Source: Costus lasius
Taxonomy: Eukaryota; Streptophyta; Magnoliopsida; Zingiberales; Costaceae
Length of the DNA: 64,000 nucleotides
Assembly: GCA_027563935.2 (NCBI GenBank)
Contig: CM050449.1
Span: 85,529,178-85,593,177, forward strand
Reading direction: 5' to 3'
Shown here one piece after another: positions 11,416-24,172 of this stretch (its first letter is position 1; each line of letters opens with the position of its first letter). Both the position numbers and the translations under genes were made by a program. The notes beneath the pieces are model-generated. The model worked only from the letters and a program-made list of their open reading frames with translations, searched no databases and was not told where the DNA came from.

Positions 11416-13113
11416 TGTAGGGTCCCCTTCAAGGGGGAGCGCAAGCAGATAAAACCCCTTTCAAGAGGGGGGCGAAAACCCTAAGGGGGTGGCGCATGAA
11501 AAATCGCAAGCGGAAGCAAGGGTTTTCAAGATCTTAGCATGAACACATGATCAACTTTGATGAAGTTGAGATCCATACCATAGCCATCACGGTTAGATGG
11601 AATCTTGGAAGCAAAGGCGCAAGTGCTCCTTCTCCAAAGATAATCGCACACAAGGTGAAGATGGCTTCTCCTTGGATCTCCTTGTGCTAGCAAGGATCTA
11701 CAAGATGTCCTTGATCGAATGGTAGGATGATGAGATGCTTCCTTGGCCGAGCGCTCTTCCTTGTCGTTCACTTCCTTCCACACGAGATGGCAAGCAAGCA
11801 AGATCCAAGACCAAGACGCAAATGCGTTTAGGCGATATTATGAAAATGGCGTTACATGACTTCCCAAAATGGAAAGTCATGAAGCCATGCTTCAATGCCA
11901 AAACGTCTCCCTTCATGAACCATGCGTTCACATAGTGAACCGGTTCAATCTATGGTTCAATTCGATTTGGCTCAAAGACCAAAATCAAACCAAGCCAAGC
12001 CAATACATGGTCTAGACCTTCTATGAACCTAATGGCTCAAGATCTAACCGTTCATCTCCTGATGCTCTTGATCTCACCGATCTAGCATCTCCTCTCTCGA
12101 TCGAAGCTTACCGATCTCAAGCCCTAATCAATCAAACATGATCAGACCAGATCTCACTTACAATCAGAGTTTAAATCCCTTTAAACTGAATCAAAACAAT
12201 TCAGTCCACACGATCTGACTCAAGAAAGCCATATCAACAAATTGTGCGACCCTGAGGGTTTCCTTTAAATGTCGGTAACGATAACTTACGTTATCACGAT
12301 CAGTGAGGGGTATCTAGCAACACATCACTGTCTCCCGATATAAAGGAAATAGTCTTCCAAGACTTCACCCAAAACATGGCACAAGTGTGAATCAAACTCA
12401 CGAGGCATGCATGTTTCCTTTGCCACTGGATGTTCTTATTGGACAAGCATGTCAAGCCTGTAACTCCAATACTATGAGCATGATTAGATCAGATGAACAT
12501 AGTCATCTGGGTATGGCCATACACTATCTCAATCATCTCATACAGGGGGCCCTTTAGAACATCACACTCCTTGAACAAGGAGACGGCAATCCTTTATCTA
12601 TCACTAGTGCCCTAACCTGACTCAAGCTCATCATCCAAGATAGTCTATAATCATTATGTTTCAAATGATATTGAACTACCTCAAAACAATGACAATCATC
12701 ATTTAGAAACACAAGTGATCTCAAGTCAAAGGAAAATGTGCCACTTGCTGCTATCAAGGATTATTCACATTGTGACAAACAATTGAATATCCTAGAAGGG
12801 TCTGTCCAGTACATCCAATGTACCCATGAGTCTACATCTTATTCCATGCTCGAAGCATCCTATAAGATTAGCACACATATTAGTCTCAATCATATCAAGG
12901 CTGTCTCATGTTCACCAAGATATCTCGACTAAGGACATATAGCCTGTCAGCCTAGCTGAACAGCTTTGAGACATTATTCAGAAGTATACTTATTACAGCA
13001 GACAAGGTAACAACCTGAATAATAACCATGCCTTTATAAACATAAGAGTTTATTACATGATACTTATACAATCCCAAGGCCTCAAACATTAGCCTTAAGG
13101 GCATACCCCAACA
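11416..13113 (-). repeat. Element A 3' LTR
   Basis: 1698 bp, TGTAGGGTCC to ACCCCAACA on the plus strand. The left end carries the palindrome CCCCTTCAAGGGG. Short frames at 11526-11935 are repeated identically in the other LTR and are not genes. The polypurine tract (minus strand GCAAGTGGGAGAT) adjoins at 13114. Confidence 0.9.
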
Positions 13114-13133
13114 ATCTCCCACTTGCACTTAAT

Positions 13134-16100
13134 CTAATGGTTGAGAAATCTCAAACCCATATTATTACAGTGCTTCTCATGCTTCTGCTGCGCCAGAGGC
13201 TTGGTAAGCGGGTCTGCCAGATTGTCATCTGTATGAACCTTGCAAATCTTGATCTCGCCTCGATCAATGATCTCCCGGATCAAGTGAAACCGTCTCTGTA
13301 TGTGCTTGGACTTCTGGTGCGACCGTGGTTCCTTTGCTTGTGCGATTGCTCCAGTGTTATCACAAAAGATAACCAAAGGATCTGCACTCGAAGGAACGAC
13401 ACCAAGTTCTCTCACGAACTTGCGAATCCAAACTGCCTCCTTGGATGCTTCCGAGGCTGCAACATACTCGGCTTCTGTTGTGGAATCAGCAACAGTTGAC
13501 TGTTTGAAACTCTTCCACACCACTGCTCCACCATTCAAGCTAAAAACATAGCCTGATTGCGATCGGAAATCATCCTGGTCCGACTGGAACGAAGCGTCAG
13601 TATATCCTTCTATACTGAGTTCTTCCTGACCACCATATATCAAGAACATATCTTTGGTCCTCCGCAGATATTTTATAATGTTCTTGACTGCAATCCAGTG
13701 CGCCAAACCTGGATTACTTTGGAACCGACTAGTCACGCTTAACCCGTAAGCGACGTCTGGGCGGGTACACAACATCGCATACATTATGGACCCAATAGCC
13801 GAAGCATAAGGCGTATTGTCCATTTCATCTTTCTCAGTCTGTGTTTGTGGACACTGACTCTTCGAAAGATTCAGACCATGTCTGACTGGAAGATATCCAC
13901 GTTTAGAATTCTCTAAATGGAATCTCTCCAGGACTTTATCGATGTAAGTACTCTGGCACAGCCCGAGAAGCCTCTTAGATCTATCCCGGTAGATCTTCAC
14001 ACCTAACACATAGGCTGCTTCTCCTAGATCTTTCATCTGGAAACATTTTCCTAACCATGCTTTAACAGCATGCAGTTCAGGAATATCATTTCCAATGATT
14101 AAGATATCATCGACGTAGAGGATTAGGAATGTAATTATGCTCCCACTAAACCTCTTATATACACACGGGTCATCTTCGTTCTTGATGAAACCAAACTCAG
14201 AGATTGAATCATCAAAACGAATGTTCCAGCTTCTAGATGCTTGCTTAAGTCCATAAATGGACTTCTTTAACTTGCATATTTTATGACGATCTGATGGATC
14301 AGTGAAACCTTCCGGTTGTGTCATATACACATCCTCATCCAGATTTCCATTAAGGAAAGCTGTTTTCACATCCATCTGCCAGATCTCATAATCGTAATAT
14401 GCAGCTATCGCGAAAAGAATCCGAATAGACTTAAACATGGCTACAGGAGAGAAAGTTTCATCATAATCTATCCCGTAGATTTATTTGAAACCTTTCGCAA
14501 CTAGCCTGCCTTTATAGGTAACTACGTTACCATCCATGTCAATCTTCTTCTTGAAGATCCATTTACAGCCTATTGGGATTACTCCCGGAGGCGGATCAAC
14601 CAAATCCCAGACCTGGTTATCTGACATGGAGTCCATCTCGGCTCGCATAGCTTCAAGCCATCTCGCTGACTCTGGTCCACTGACCGCATCCGCATAAGTT
14701 AGGGGTTCATCATTATCAATGATGTAGACTCCGTCACAGCGCTCAGGCTGTCGACGGATCCTTCCCGATCTTCGCGGTTCCCGTGTTATCTGAGCCTCAG
14801 GTTGTTCAATAACCTGATCCACCGGCTCAGGCTCATCCAACTGTGCTTGACTACTTTGTCCTTCTTCTGGAATCTCATCCAGCTTTATTTCTCTCCCACT
14901 GGCCTCTTGCAGAAGAAATTCCTTCTCAAGAAATATGGCCGTCCGAGCAACAAAAACCTTGTTCTCTTTGGGATCGTAGAAATAATAACCCTTAGTTTCC
15001 TTAGGGTAACCGACAAAGATACATTTCTCAGATCTGCTCTCCAGTTTCCCAGAGGCGAGCTTTTTGACATAAGCCTCGCAACCCCAGATCCTGATAAATG
15101 TCAAGCTAGGCTGTTTCCCATACCATAACTCATATGGCGTCTTTGAAACTGCCTTGGATGGCACTCGGTTTAGTACCTTTGCAGCTGTCTCCAGTGCAAA
15201 ACCCCAAAAGGAGTATGGAAGAGTAGCCTGACTCATCATAGAACGAACCATATCAAGTAACGTTCTATTTCTCCTCTCGGACACACCATTCCATTGCGGT
15301 GTTCCTGGCGGAGTGAGCTGTGAGATAATCCCACACTCCTTTAGATAGTCAGTAAATTCTCGACTTAGGTATTCACCACCTCGATCAGAACGAAGTGCCT
15401 TGATATTTCGGCCTAGCTGATTTTGTACTTCATTCTTGAACTCTTTGAACTTGTCAAAAGATTCACTCTTATGTCTCATAAGATAGACATAACCATACCT
15501 ACTGAAATCATCAGTAAAGGTAATGAAGTACTGATAGCCACCTCTAGCATGTTTACTAAATGGCCCACACACATCACTGTGTATGAGGTCAAGTAAACCT
15601 GAAGCCCTTTGACCTTTGTTAGGAAAAGGTGACTTCGTCATTTTACCCATCAAACAAGCTTTGCATGTATCAATCTCCTTGTAGGAGAATGATCCCAGCA
15701 GTCCATGATCATGCAACCGCTTAATGCGCTTCTTGTTAATATGGCCTAAACGACTATGCCATAGCAAGGTGCTGTCATCAGCATACTTGGCTTTCTTATT
15801 ATCAATGTTTTGTATAGAATTTTCCATGTCCAACATGAATAACCCATTGTTAATTGAACCAGTTGCATACACAATATTATCTAGAGATAAAACACACTTT
15901 GAAATCTTGCATTCAAAGGCAAATCCTTTCCTGACAAGAGCAGGAATAGAGATAATATTCTTGGTGATACTCGGTACAAAATAACAATTGTTTAATTCTA
16001 ATACAATGCCAGATGGTAAAGAAATGAAATAGTCTCCTACAGCAACAGCAGCAACCCGTGCCCCATTTCCAACGCGTAGGTCTACCTCATGCTGTGCCAC

Positions 16101-17018
16101 CTGCCTTCTTCTCTTGAGTTCCTGTACATTTGAACAAATGTGAACTCCACATGCAGTGTCCAACACCCATGATATAGAAGAAGATGAAACCATGACTTCC
16201 GTCACGTATATACCTGAGCCAGAAGCGATGCTTCCCCTCTTATCTCCTTGGAGCGCTTTACAGTCCTTTTTCTAGTGACCCAACTGGCCACAGTGGAAAC
16301 ACCTGTTGTCCTTCGACCGCTTCACCTTCTGTTTCAGCGCCTTACTGTAGTTCTTGACAGGGGCCTTGCCCTTCTTCCCCTTCTTCTTGTTCCTAGAAGG
16401 AACCATTAAGACAGAGGTTGAAGGCTTGCCCTTCAGAGTTTCCTCAGTAGTCAAGAGCATATTCAGCAGCTCTGCCGGCGTACAATCGATTTTGTTCATA
16501 TTAAAGTTAATGATGAACGCATCGAAAGAAGGCGGAAGAGACTGCAGAATAATATCTACAGCAAGCTCCTGGTTGATGGTATGCCCCAGTTTCTCCAGAG
16601 CCTCCTTGTGCCCAATCATCTTGAGCACGTGAGCTCCCACTGGGCTCCCCTCAGCCAGTTTGCTCTGAAAGAAGAGCTTCGTCAGATTATAGCGTTCTGT
16701 CCTCGCCTGTGCAGCATACAGCATCTTGAGGTTCGCTATAATCTCTATAGCCGACATATCCTCATGCTGACGCTGCAGCGGTGGCGTCATAGACGCTAGC
16801 ATCAGGCAAGCGACATCAATGCTATCATTGACGTGCTTTTCATAGGCATCCCGAACCGCCCTTGCGGCGTTCGGAGCGGGCTGCGGCGGTATCGTCGTCT
16901 CGAGGACATACAGTTTCCTCTCTGCCTTAAGAACGATCTTAAGGTGTCCGAACCAGTCAGAGAAGTTCGGCCCAGCAAACTTCTCCCTTTCCAGTAGGGA
17001 TCGCACATTGAAGCTCAT
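13134..17018 (-). pseudogene. Element A gag-pol polyprotein, two nonsense codons
   Basis: One minus-strand frame of 1295 codons starting MSFNVRSLLEREKFAGPNF. Gag spans 17018-16272 and ends in a zinc knuckle CFHCGQLGH, where the next codon, Trp in the sister's sequence, is TAG (16272-16274). Protease is at SWVLDTACGVHICSN. GAG-pre-integrase is HSRLGHINKKR with CKAC. Integrase has IHSDVCGPF, LRSDRGGEY and PPGTPQWNGVSERRNR. RT has WKWIFKKK-like core, YVDDILIIGND, and a second stop TAA at 14481-14483 in place of a Gln codon (KGFKQIYGID in element B). RNase H has YTDASFQSDQDD, STTEAEYVAA and FCDNTGAIA. The frame ends at FLNH at 13134. Order protease-integrase-RT-RNase H is copia type. With two stops this copy cannot make the full polyprotein. 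Confidence 0.92.
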
Positions 17019-18797
17019 GGTGTTCGTTGCTGCAGGAATCTACAACAAGCAAGAACAGCAAGGTCAGTATCAATGTTCAGAATCAATCCAGGACTTAAGA
17101 AAGATTCTTTTCTCACTATTTTGTCTGACTGAAAAATCCAGTAAACAGTCCGAAAGAGTAACACTCTTTTAGTGAGATGGGATCCAGATTTCATACTTGG
17201 TCTCCGCGTCCCGCTCAGGCGAGATAAGATGCACAGAGAAGACAAGCACTAATTTCTGGTAGGCTGTCCCAGCCAATCGCCAACCCGTGCGATTCCCCTT
17301 CACCTGGGCAATCCAGCAGACTGTGCCAACTGAGTTGGTACAACACAGTCTCTGATCCCTCAGATGGCTGCCTCCATGTGCTACCATATGCGCCACATAT
17401 GTAGCCTACATGGTCAAGCTGACCCGACCTACTCCCTGGACCACCACGTGCTATGCTGAGCAACGAGAAGCGATAAATCCCTTCTCTGTAACACGCAGGT
17501 GAAATCCAGCACCGTCTGAAGATAGATGGACGTGCCCACTGAGTGGGTACAACACGGCTCCAACGATAGTCAGAACGGTGAGGTTTCGCGTCAGAAGGCT
17601 TTCCGAGCTTGATATGTTAGCGTTGGATTTTACCGGTCTTTTATCTTCTTAACTATCATACATGTTCCTATGGTGATAGCAGAAGATAAACTCATGCATT
17701 TCTAATTATAAAACAATAAAGAGAAAGCATGCTGATCTTATGTGGTAAATGCCCATGAACCCTAAGTAAGACCTTAATTTTACTTAAGTCTTCACTTGAG
17801 CTCTTTTCGCATCTCATCTGGTCCAACCCAGGGCCCTAGCGCCAAGAGCACCTCAGGTGCGCCACCAGCTGAATGCCCCTCTTGGATGTGTGCCTTTGTG
17901 CTCTTGTCTAATCAAAATACATTTTGATCTATCTAGACAAGCTTTGACTCGCAGGTCAATTATACAATAGATTAATGGAAAAAGTGATTCGCAGATCACA
18001 ATAATATTAACTTATAATTAACCAGGCACGCAGGCCCCAGCACAGCACACATTAGGGCAACCCACATAAGATTAAATAAACAAGCATATGGTCTCAATCA
18101 TCATGTGATCCAATCAAGAAATTAAATTTTGAAAACCCCATAGGCATCAATTTTAACTTCCTTATGTGTCCTACAACCTTACAATGGTCCATTGATAGGG
18201 ATCCACTCATCCATCTAGTTAGATCCCCTGCCCTTGCATGCACCGAGTCCTAACTGACCCGAGTTGACCTAATGGTCAACCATGCATGCGCTAAGGGCTG
18301 AACAGCTTTCAAGAGTTCTGGCAAGCGGGTGTGACCCCGGGCCTAACTCAAGAGTGTTCACTGGTTGTCTCAACCAGACCTCGCTACACGCCTAAGATGC
18401 AATCGACCTATGGCCACCTCATGCTTGCGCACAGGTGCCATCTGGTCGATCCATCTAGGCTGTCAGATGGTCTGATCAGACTAATGGATCTAACCTAGAG
18501 GTGACTTCAGCCCCATCAACCCATCTAAGGGTTTATAGTAGGCGCCACTTTAGATCTAGTTATAGGCGCGCAAGTTAGGTTTTGTTTTGAAAAACAACAT
18601 AAACAAAGCGCCAATAGAAGACATGCGACATCATGAACAAACTACATGCGCTAAGAGAAGTAAACATCTTACTTTCGCATGAAGAAATAACATGTCAATT
18701 TTCGCATGTGAACAAGATCTAAGCATAAGCAAACATATAGATGCGCAAACATGGATCACATCATATATTAAGCAATCATATTAACATGCTTCAACCT
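17019..18797 (-). other. Element A 5' leader
   Basis: Untranslated region between the primer-binding site and the gag ATG. No long frame is conserved with the element B leader, although the sequence is clearly related (for example the block at 17170-17480 matches 49010-49330). It likely holds the packaging signal. Confidence 0.6.
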
Positions 18798-18809
18798 GCT
18801 CTGATACCA
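18798..18809 (-). promoter_or_regulatory. Element A primer-binding site (tRNA-iMet)
   Basis: TGGTATCAGAGC on the minus strand, two bases inside the 5' LTR that starts at 18812. This is the standard plant copia primer site. Confidence 0.9.
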
Positions 18810-18811
18810 AT

Positions 18812-20510
18812 TGTAGGGTCCCCTTCAAGGGGGAGCGCAAGCAGATAAAACCCCTTTCAAGAGGGGGGCGAAAACCCTAAGGGGGTGGCGCATGAAAAAT
18901 CGCAAGCGGAAGCAAGGGTTTTCAAGATCTTAGCATGAACACATGATCAACTTTGATGAAGTTGAGATCCATACCATAGCCATCACGGTTAGATGGAATC
19001 TTGGAAGCAAAGGCGCAAGTGCTCCTTCTCCAAAGATAATCGCACACAAGGTGAAGATGGCTTCTCCTTGGATCTCCTTGTGCTAGCAAGGATCTACAAG
19101 ATGTCCTTGATCGAATGGTAGGATGATGAGATGCTTCCTTGGCCGAGCGCTCTTCCTTGTCGTTCACTTCCTTCCACACGAGATGGCAAGCAAGCAAGAT
19201 CCAAGACCAAGACGCAAATGCGTTTAGGCGATATTATGAAAATGGCGTTACATGACTTCCCAAAATGGAAAGTCATGAAGCCATGCTTCAATGCCAAAAC
19301 GCCTCCCTTCATGAACCATGCGTTCACATAGTGAACCGGTTCAATCTATGGTTCAATTTGATTTGGCTCAAAGACCAAAATCAAACCAAGCCAAGCCAAT
19401 ACATGGTCTAGACCTTCTATGAACCTAATGGCTCAAGATCTAACCGTTCATCTCCTGATGCTCTTGATCTCACCGATCTAGCATCTCCTCTCTCGATCGA
19501 AGCTTACCGATCTCAAGCCCTAATCAATCAAACATGATCAGACCATATCTCACTTACAATCAGAGTTTAAATCCCTTTAAACTGAATCAAAACAATTCAG
19601 TCCACACGATCTGACTCAAGAAAGCCATATCAACAAATTGTGCGACCCTAAGGGTTTCCTTTAAATGTCGGTAACGATAACTTACGTTATCACGATCAGT
19701 GAGGGGTATCTAGCAACACATCACTGTCTCCCGATATAAAGGAAATAGTCTTCCAAGACTTCACCCAAAACATGGCACAAGTGTGAATCAAACTCACGAG
19801 GCATGCATGTTTCCTTTGCCACTGGATGTTCTTATTGGACAAGCATGTCAAGCCTGTAACTCCAATACTATGAGCATGATTAGATCAGATGAACATAGTC
19901 ATCTGGGTATGGCCATACACTATCTCAATCATCTCATACAGGGGGGCCCTTTAGAACATCACACTCCTTGAACAAGGAGACGGCAATCCTTTATCTATCA
20001 CTAGTGCCCTAACCTGACTCAAGCTCATCATCCAAGATAGTCTATAATCATTATGTTTCAAATGATATTGAACTACCTCAAAACAATGACAATCATCATT
20101 TAGAAACACAAGTAATCTCAAGTCAAAGGAAAATGTGCCACTTGCTGCTATCAAGGATTATTCACATTGTGACAAACAATTGAATATCCTAGAAGGGTCT
20201 GTCCAGTACATCCAATGTACCCATGAGTCTACATCTTATTCCATGCTCGAAGCATCCTATAAGATTAGCACACATATTAGTCTCAATCATATAAAGGCTG
20301 TCTCATGTTCACCAAGATATCTCGACTAAGGACATATAGCCTGCCAGCCTAGCTGAACAGCTTTGAGACATTATTCAGAAGTATACTTATTACAGCAGAC
20401 AAGGTAACAACCTGAATAATAACCATGCCTTTATAAACATAAGAGTTTATTACATGATACTTATACAATCCCAAGGCCTCAAACATTAGCCTTAAGGGTA
20501 TACCCCAACA
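18812..20510 (-). repeat. Element A 5' LTR
   Basis: 1699 bp, nearly identical to 11416-13113. I noticed about nine substitutions and one 1-bp length difference in a G run near 19940. Confidence 0.9.
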
Positions 20511-21922
20511 CTCTCGTGCAAGATCAAATCAAGTATACACATTAACTCAATCCAAAGTATTAGAAATTCAACATGGCAATAAAATCACTAAAAATCAGAA
20601 TTCGAAGAACTACCTAATCTCTTACGATAGTTCCAAACTCAACGATTCCTAGGGTTCCGAATTTCAAACGATCAACCTCTCGGTCTATTTCGCAAAACTC
20701 TAAAACATGCTGATATTTATAAAACTAAAGAGAATTAAAGAACAATCAATCACAAAAGTAAAATTATCATATTAAAATTAAACTTGACAAAAATCAATGT
20801 TTTCTAGTCATTAACAAACTAAGGGGATTACAGCCCATGTCCCAAAAGAAGATCTAAGATTTCATGGTGAAGGGATTACAACAAACCATAATTTCATAGG
20901 ATTAGAAAGTGAAAAAAAGGGAAGAAAAGTTAAAAAATAGGGTTGTAATTGAAATACAACCCGTAATTTCGCTTGTGAATAGAGCTGTCACCACTATTTT
21001 GATGATTTCTCCCTCGATCGGACTCCAAACGCTCTGAAACTTCTGGGGCATGCTCTCCTACTCCAGACAAAGCTTCGGTGCAAACATCACGGTCTGAGAT
21101 GTCCTCTACGCATCTCGGTGCGAGGACAAACCCTAACCACCTCTCTGATGATTGCTCTCTCAATTCGTGATAAACCTTCCCTCTTCACTTCGTGCGTCTT
21201 CTCCTTTTAAAGACGAGTCCAGAACATCTTTCAGATCTTAATTTGGACTTCTGGATCAAAAGTTATGGCCCGCGCAAGAATCGGACCCGAAAAACTCACG
21301 AAAATCCTCTCAAAATACGGCACCGTGAACGTTGTACCACAAAATACGGTAGTGCCGTATTTTTGCCTCTGGAGTTCTGTAAAGAATTATCTGGAAATAC
21401 GGCACCGTGATAATTTCTCTCCAAAATACGGTAGTGTCGTATTTTCTTCTGTGAATTCTGAGCAGAAAATACGGTGTCGTGACAATGTCGCCCGAATATA
21501 CGGCAGTGACGTATTCTTGCTGAAATCTTCTGGTCGAAAACGGTGGAAAATATGGTACCATGAAAGATTCTCTGGAAAATACGGTAGTGTCGAATTTCAC
21601 CAAATAATGTCTGCTGAGAAATACGGTACCGTGAGAGTTGCTCCCAAAAATACGGTAGTGCCGTATTTTTGTAAATTAGCTCTAAATTTAGTGAAATTGA
21701 TGGGTAGCTTCATTTCGACGTCTGGAATCTATTGGTGTGCTCAAATCTTCCAAAATCCATCAAAATATAGCACTTTTAACCTGAAAATGATCAAAAATAA
21801 GAAATGGTGTAGATTCTGCAATATTTGACAAATAAGGCTTAAAAACAAGCAAAAGAGCATAAATATGACACAAAAAGACACATGAAATGACACAAAATAT
21901 ACTATGAATTTTGGTGTCATCA
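20511..21922 (-). repeat. 3' LTR of TR-GAG-like element, right piece
   Basis: Continues the LTR broken at 11415 and matches 26215-27633 throughout, ending GGTGTCATCA at 21922. It contains the five-unit hairpin array. Some arms have lost pairing relative to the other LTR (GTGTCG and GTGACG in place of GTGCCG). Confidence 0.85.
21310..21672 (-). repeat. Array of five hairpin units in LTR
   Basis: Five 70-80-bp units starting near 21312, 21389, 21467, 21547 and 21618. Each has ATACGGCACCGTGA followed about 15 bases later by the near-palindrome ATACGGTAGTGCCGTAT. Confidence 0.8.
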
Positions 21923-22400
21923 AACACATAAGGCTCAAACTTTGCTTGTCCTCAAGCAAATAAATAAGAACAATGCTAAGTATGGAAAATATGTTCTTTT
22001 ATGAAAAAATAAATTTCTAAAATATAATCACTCATGAAATATTCCATCAACTTTTTGCATAAAATTTCAGATAAATACATCATCCAATGAATTTAATCTT
22101 CAAGATCTACAACTTTGATTAAATAAAACTTCGCAACTCACATAATGAAAAGAATTTCAGTCTCATGAATTCACCTAATTTTCAGTTTAAATCTATCAAA
22201 CCTTTGTTTACAGGAATAAAGTCTCCTAGATCTTTTTCCACACAGAATCTCTCTTTTCTTTCTCCTCTCTCTTTTTTTTTTATTTCTGCATATACCCACA
22301 TAGATATATACTTTTTATTTTAGACTTCGACTCTTATCTTCGGTACCACTGTCAATTTTACACAGTGCCAAGTAGAGGAGTCTTTTCCTTCTTTTTTTTT

Positions 22401-22420
22401 CTCTCTCTCTCTCTCTCTCT
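22401..22420. repeat. CT dinucleotide microsatellite
   Basis: Ten uninterrupted CT units, flanked by T runs, between the two copies of the GGTACC/ACAGTG segment. Confidence 0.9.
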
Positions 22421-24113
22421 TTTTTATACACTTCAACCCATGTCTTAGGTACCACTGTCAATTTTACACAGTGCCAAGTAGGGGAGTCTCTCACATTTTT
22501 TTTTGTGGATCATGGATTCTTCCTTCCCAACAAATAGTAAAATAGACCAAACATCAACTAGGCTAATCAATTGACATCAATTAAAAATTACACTCATATG
22601 CTCATTTTATTCAAGAAAGTTGTTTCACTTTTAGATTGCATTCATCAAACAACATACCTACCCAAAACCTTATGCATCAATCAATGAATAATTTCAACAA
22701 GTAGATATATATTGAAGAAATAAATTCAACATAATAGGTATATCTCCATTCAAGGAATTGACATGCATAATCATAGAAAAATCTACACACCTGTCGTCAC
22801 ATGGATTCAAGTCATAAAAAATTTTAAAACATCAAAATATGTCAAAATCAATGCAAAAGGTGTAAAGCATGAAACTCATAGAATCATAGTCAAAAGTGTG
22901 ACATGATAGACTCAAGCAACCTCGTATAATAGAAATCTCAATAAGTGATACAATCAAAAGCAAATCAAAGATGCAACCATATGAATTAATCATGAATACA
23001 AAAGAGTGCAAACAATACTCACAAAACTATATAGCAAGCTCTGACCAAAGATACATAAGGCTTAGACCAAAAATAGTGTCGGGGCAGATGTTGCTAGGTC
23101 CAAAGATGTATCTTTTGAAAAATTTTATTGAAGAGCTGCTAGCAATGATGATGGTGCCGACAGTAGAGTGAGTAATCTCTAGTGGCCTGCTAGAGAATAC
23201 AGCCCTGTAGGTGAGATCATCGGCCGGTGGTGCGAGAGATAGCACTGTATAGATAAAAAAACAAAATCAGTCACTAATGAAGAGTCTACTGCATAAATAA
23301 TTCAAATCAATGGAAATAGAGGCAGTAGAAGAAGCATGAAGCTGCTGGTGATACTCTGCAAGAGGTAGAAGACAGTTTCCCTAGAAGATTTCTGAATCTG
23401 GAGGCAAAAAAAGCAATAACAAGTTGCAAGCAAACAGTGCAGTTTTTGAATTTTTTATGAAAATTAGCCCTACCCAAAAATAAGATTTAATGATCCAAAT
23501 AGAAAATGGACAGAACAACGTAATAGAATAAGAGATATTCTTTTCAGACGTGTGAAAATCAAAAGATCAAAATCTATCAGAAATTTAGGGCATCAGCAGA
23601 AAGAACGCTACTCAGATTAAAAATTGCTCAAACTGCACAAAAGTTAATAAAATTCAAAAAGTTGCTATGTGTCCTAGAATGATCAGAAAATATTTTCGTG
23701 AAAATAATTTATCCACAAGATAGAATGACACACGAACTTCAAATTCCAAGTGAAAAATCCAGGTTTCAAGTTATTTAAGTAACTTAAAAACTTGCTGCAA
23801 AAGTACTAATCAGATTAGTCAGAAAAAACTGCTGCAGAAATTAATCATAATCGAAAAGTTGCTAGGTGTTTTAGTATGATCCATGGACTATAAAATTCAG
23901 AAAAAATATCCAGATGATAGAAAAAGATAAGAGTTCAATGCTGTGCCAAAGATCAAAAATTTTCTCAACCCAGTTTCTTAAAATCGCAGCTAGAAAACAC
24001 CTACTCAATAAGCAAACTGCAGAGAGAAGAATGCAGATTTTTTTTTTCAAAAATAACAGAAAAATTATTTCTAAAAAAAACTAGGATAAAAGAAACTAAG
24101 CTAAGATAGAGTA

Positions 24114-24131
24114 CTTGGGTTGCCTCCCAAG
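24114..24131 (-). promoter_or_regulatory. Predicted RNA hairpin after gag-like gene (loop AGGCAA)
   Basis: On the minus strand CTTGGG-AGGCAA-CCCAAG, preceded by GCGCTT, 42 bases after the stop of the gag-like gene. Same loop and position as the Athila hairpin at 4940-4957, with the outer pair swapped. Confidence 0.5.
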
Positions 24132-24172
24132 AAGCGCTAATTTTAAGTCATTAGCTTGACCAAAAATCAATA

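Larger units (their letters stand above)
11416..20510 (-). mobile_element. Copia element A, full length, long LTRs
   Basis: A 9.1-kb minus-strand Ty1/copia element with LTRs 11416-13113 and 18812-20510, flanked by CTCTC on both sides (11411-11415 and 20511-20515). It has an initiator-Met primer-binding site, a 1.8-kb leader and a single gag-pol frame with only two in-frame stops. The target lies inside the LTR of the TR-GAG element, within a CACTCTC motif. Its sister is element B at 43260-52360. By eye the two LTRs differ at only about ten places, so the insertion is recent. Confidence 0.93.
21923..24172 (-). other. TR-GAG 3' noncoding region
   Basis: A/T-rich and without a convincing gene. 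Next to the LTR lies CTTGAGGACAAGCAAA (minus strand, about 21940-21955), comparable with the Athila purine-tract area. A 42-base segment containing GGTACC, CACTGT and ACAGTG occurs twice (22341-22382 and 22448-22490), with a CT microsatellite at 22401-22420 between. CACTGT and ACAGTG can pair as a 6-bp stem. Confidence 0.6.

Noticed and set aside
11526..11935. Short frames in the element A LTR
   Set aside because: They lie inside an LTR, recur in the other LTR at 18922-19331, and have no similarity to known proteins.
16272..16274. TAG exactly at the end of the gag zinc knuckle in element A, as a programmed gag-pol readthrough stop
   Set aside because: The sister element B has a Trp codon (TGG) in the same sequence, and plant copia elements normally use one frame. 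It is more simply a nonsense mutation.
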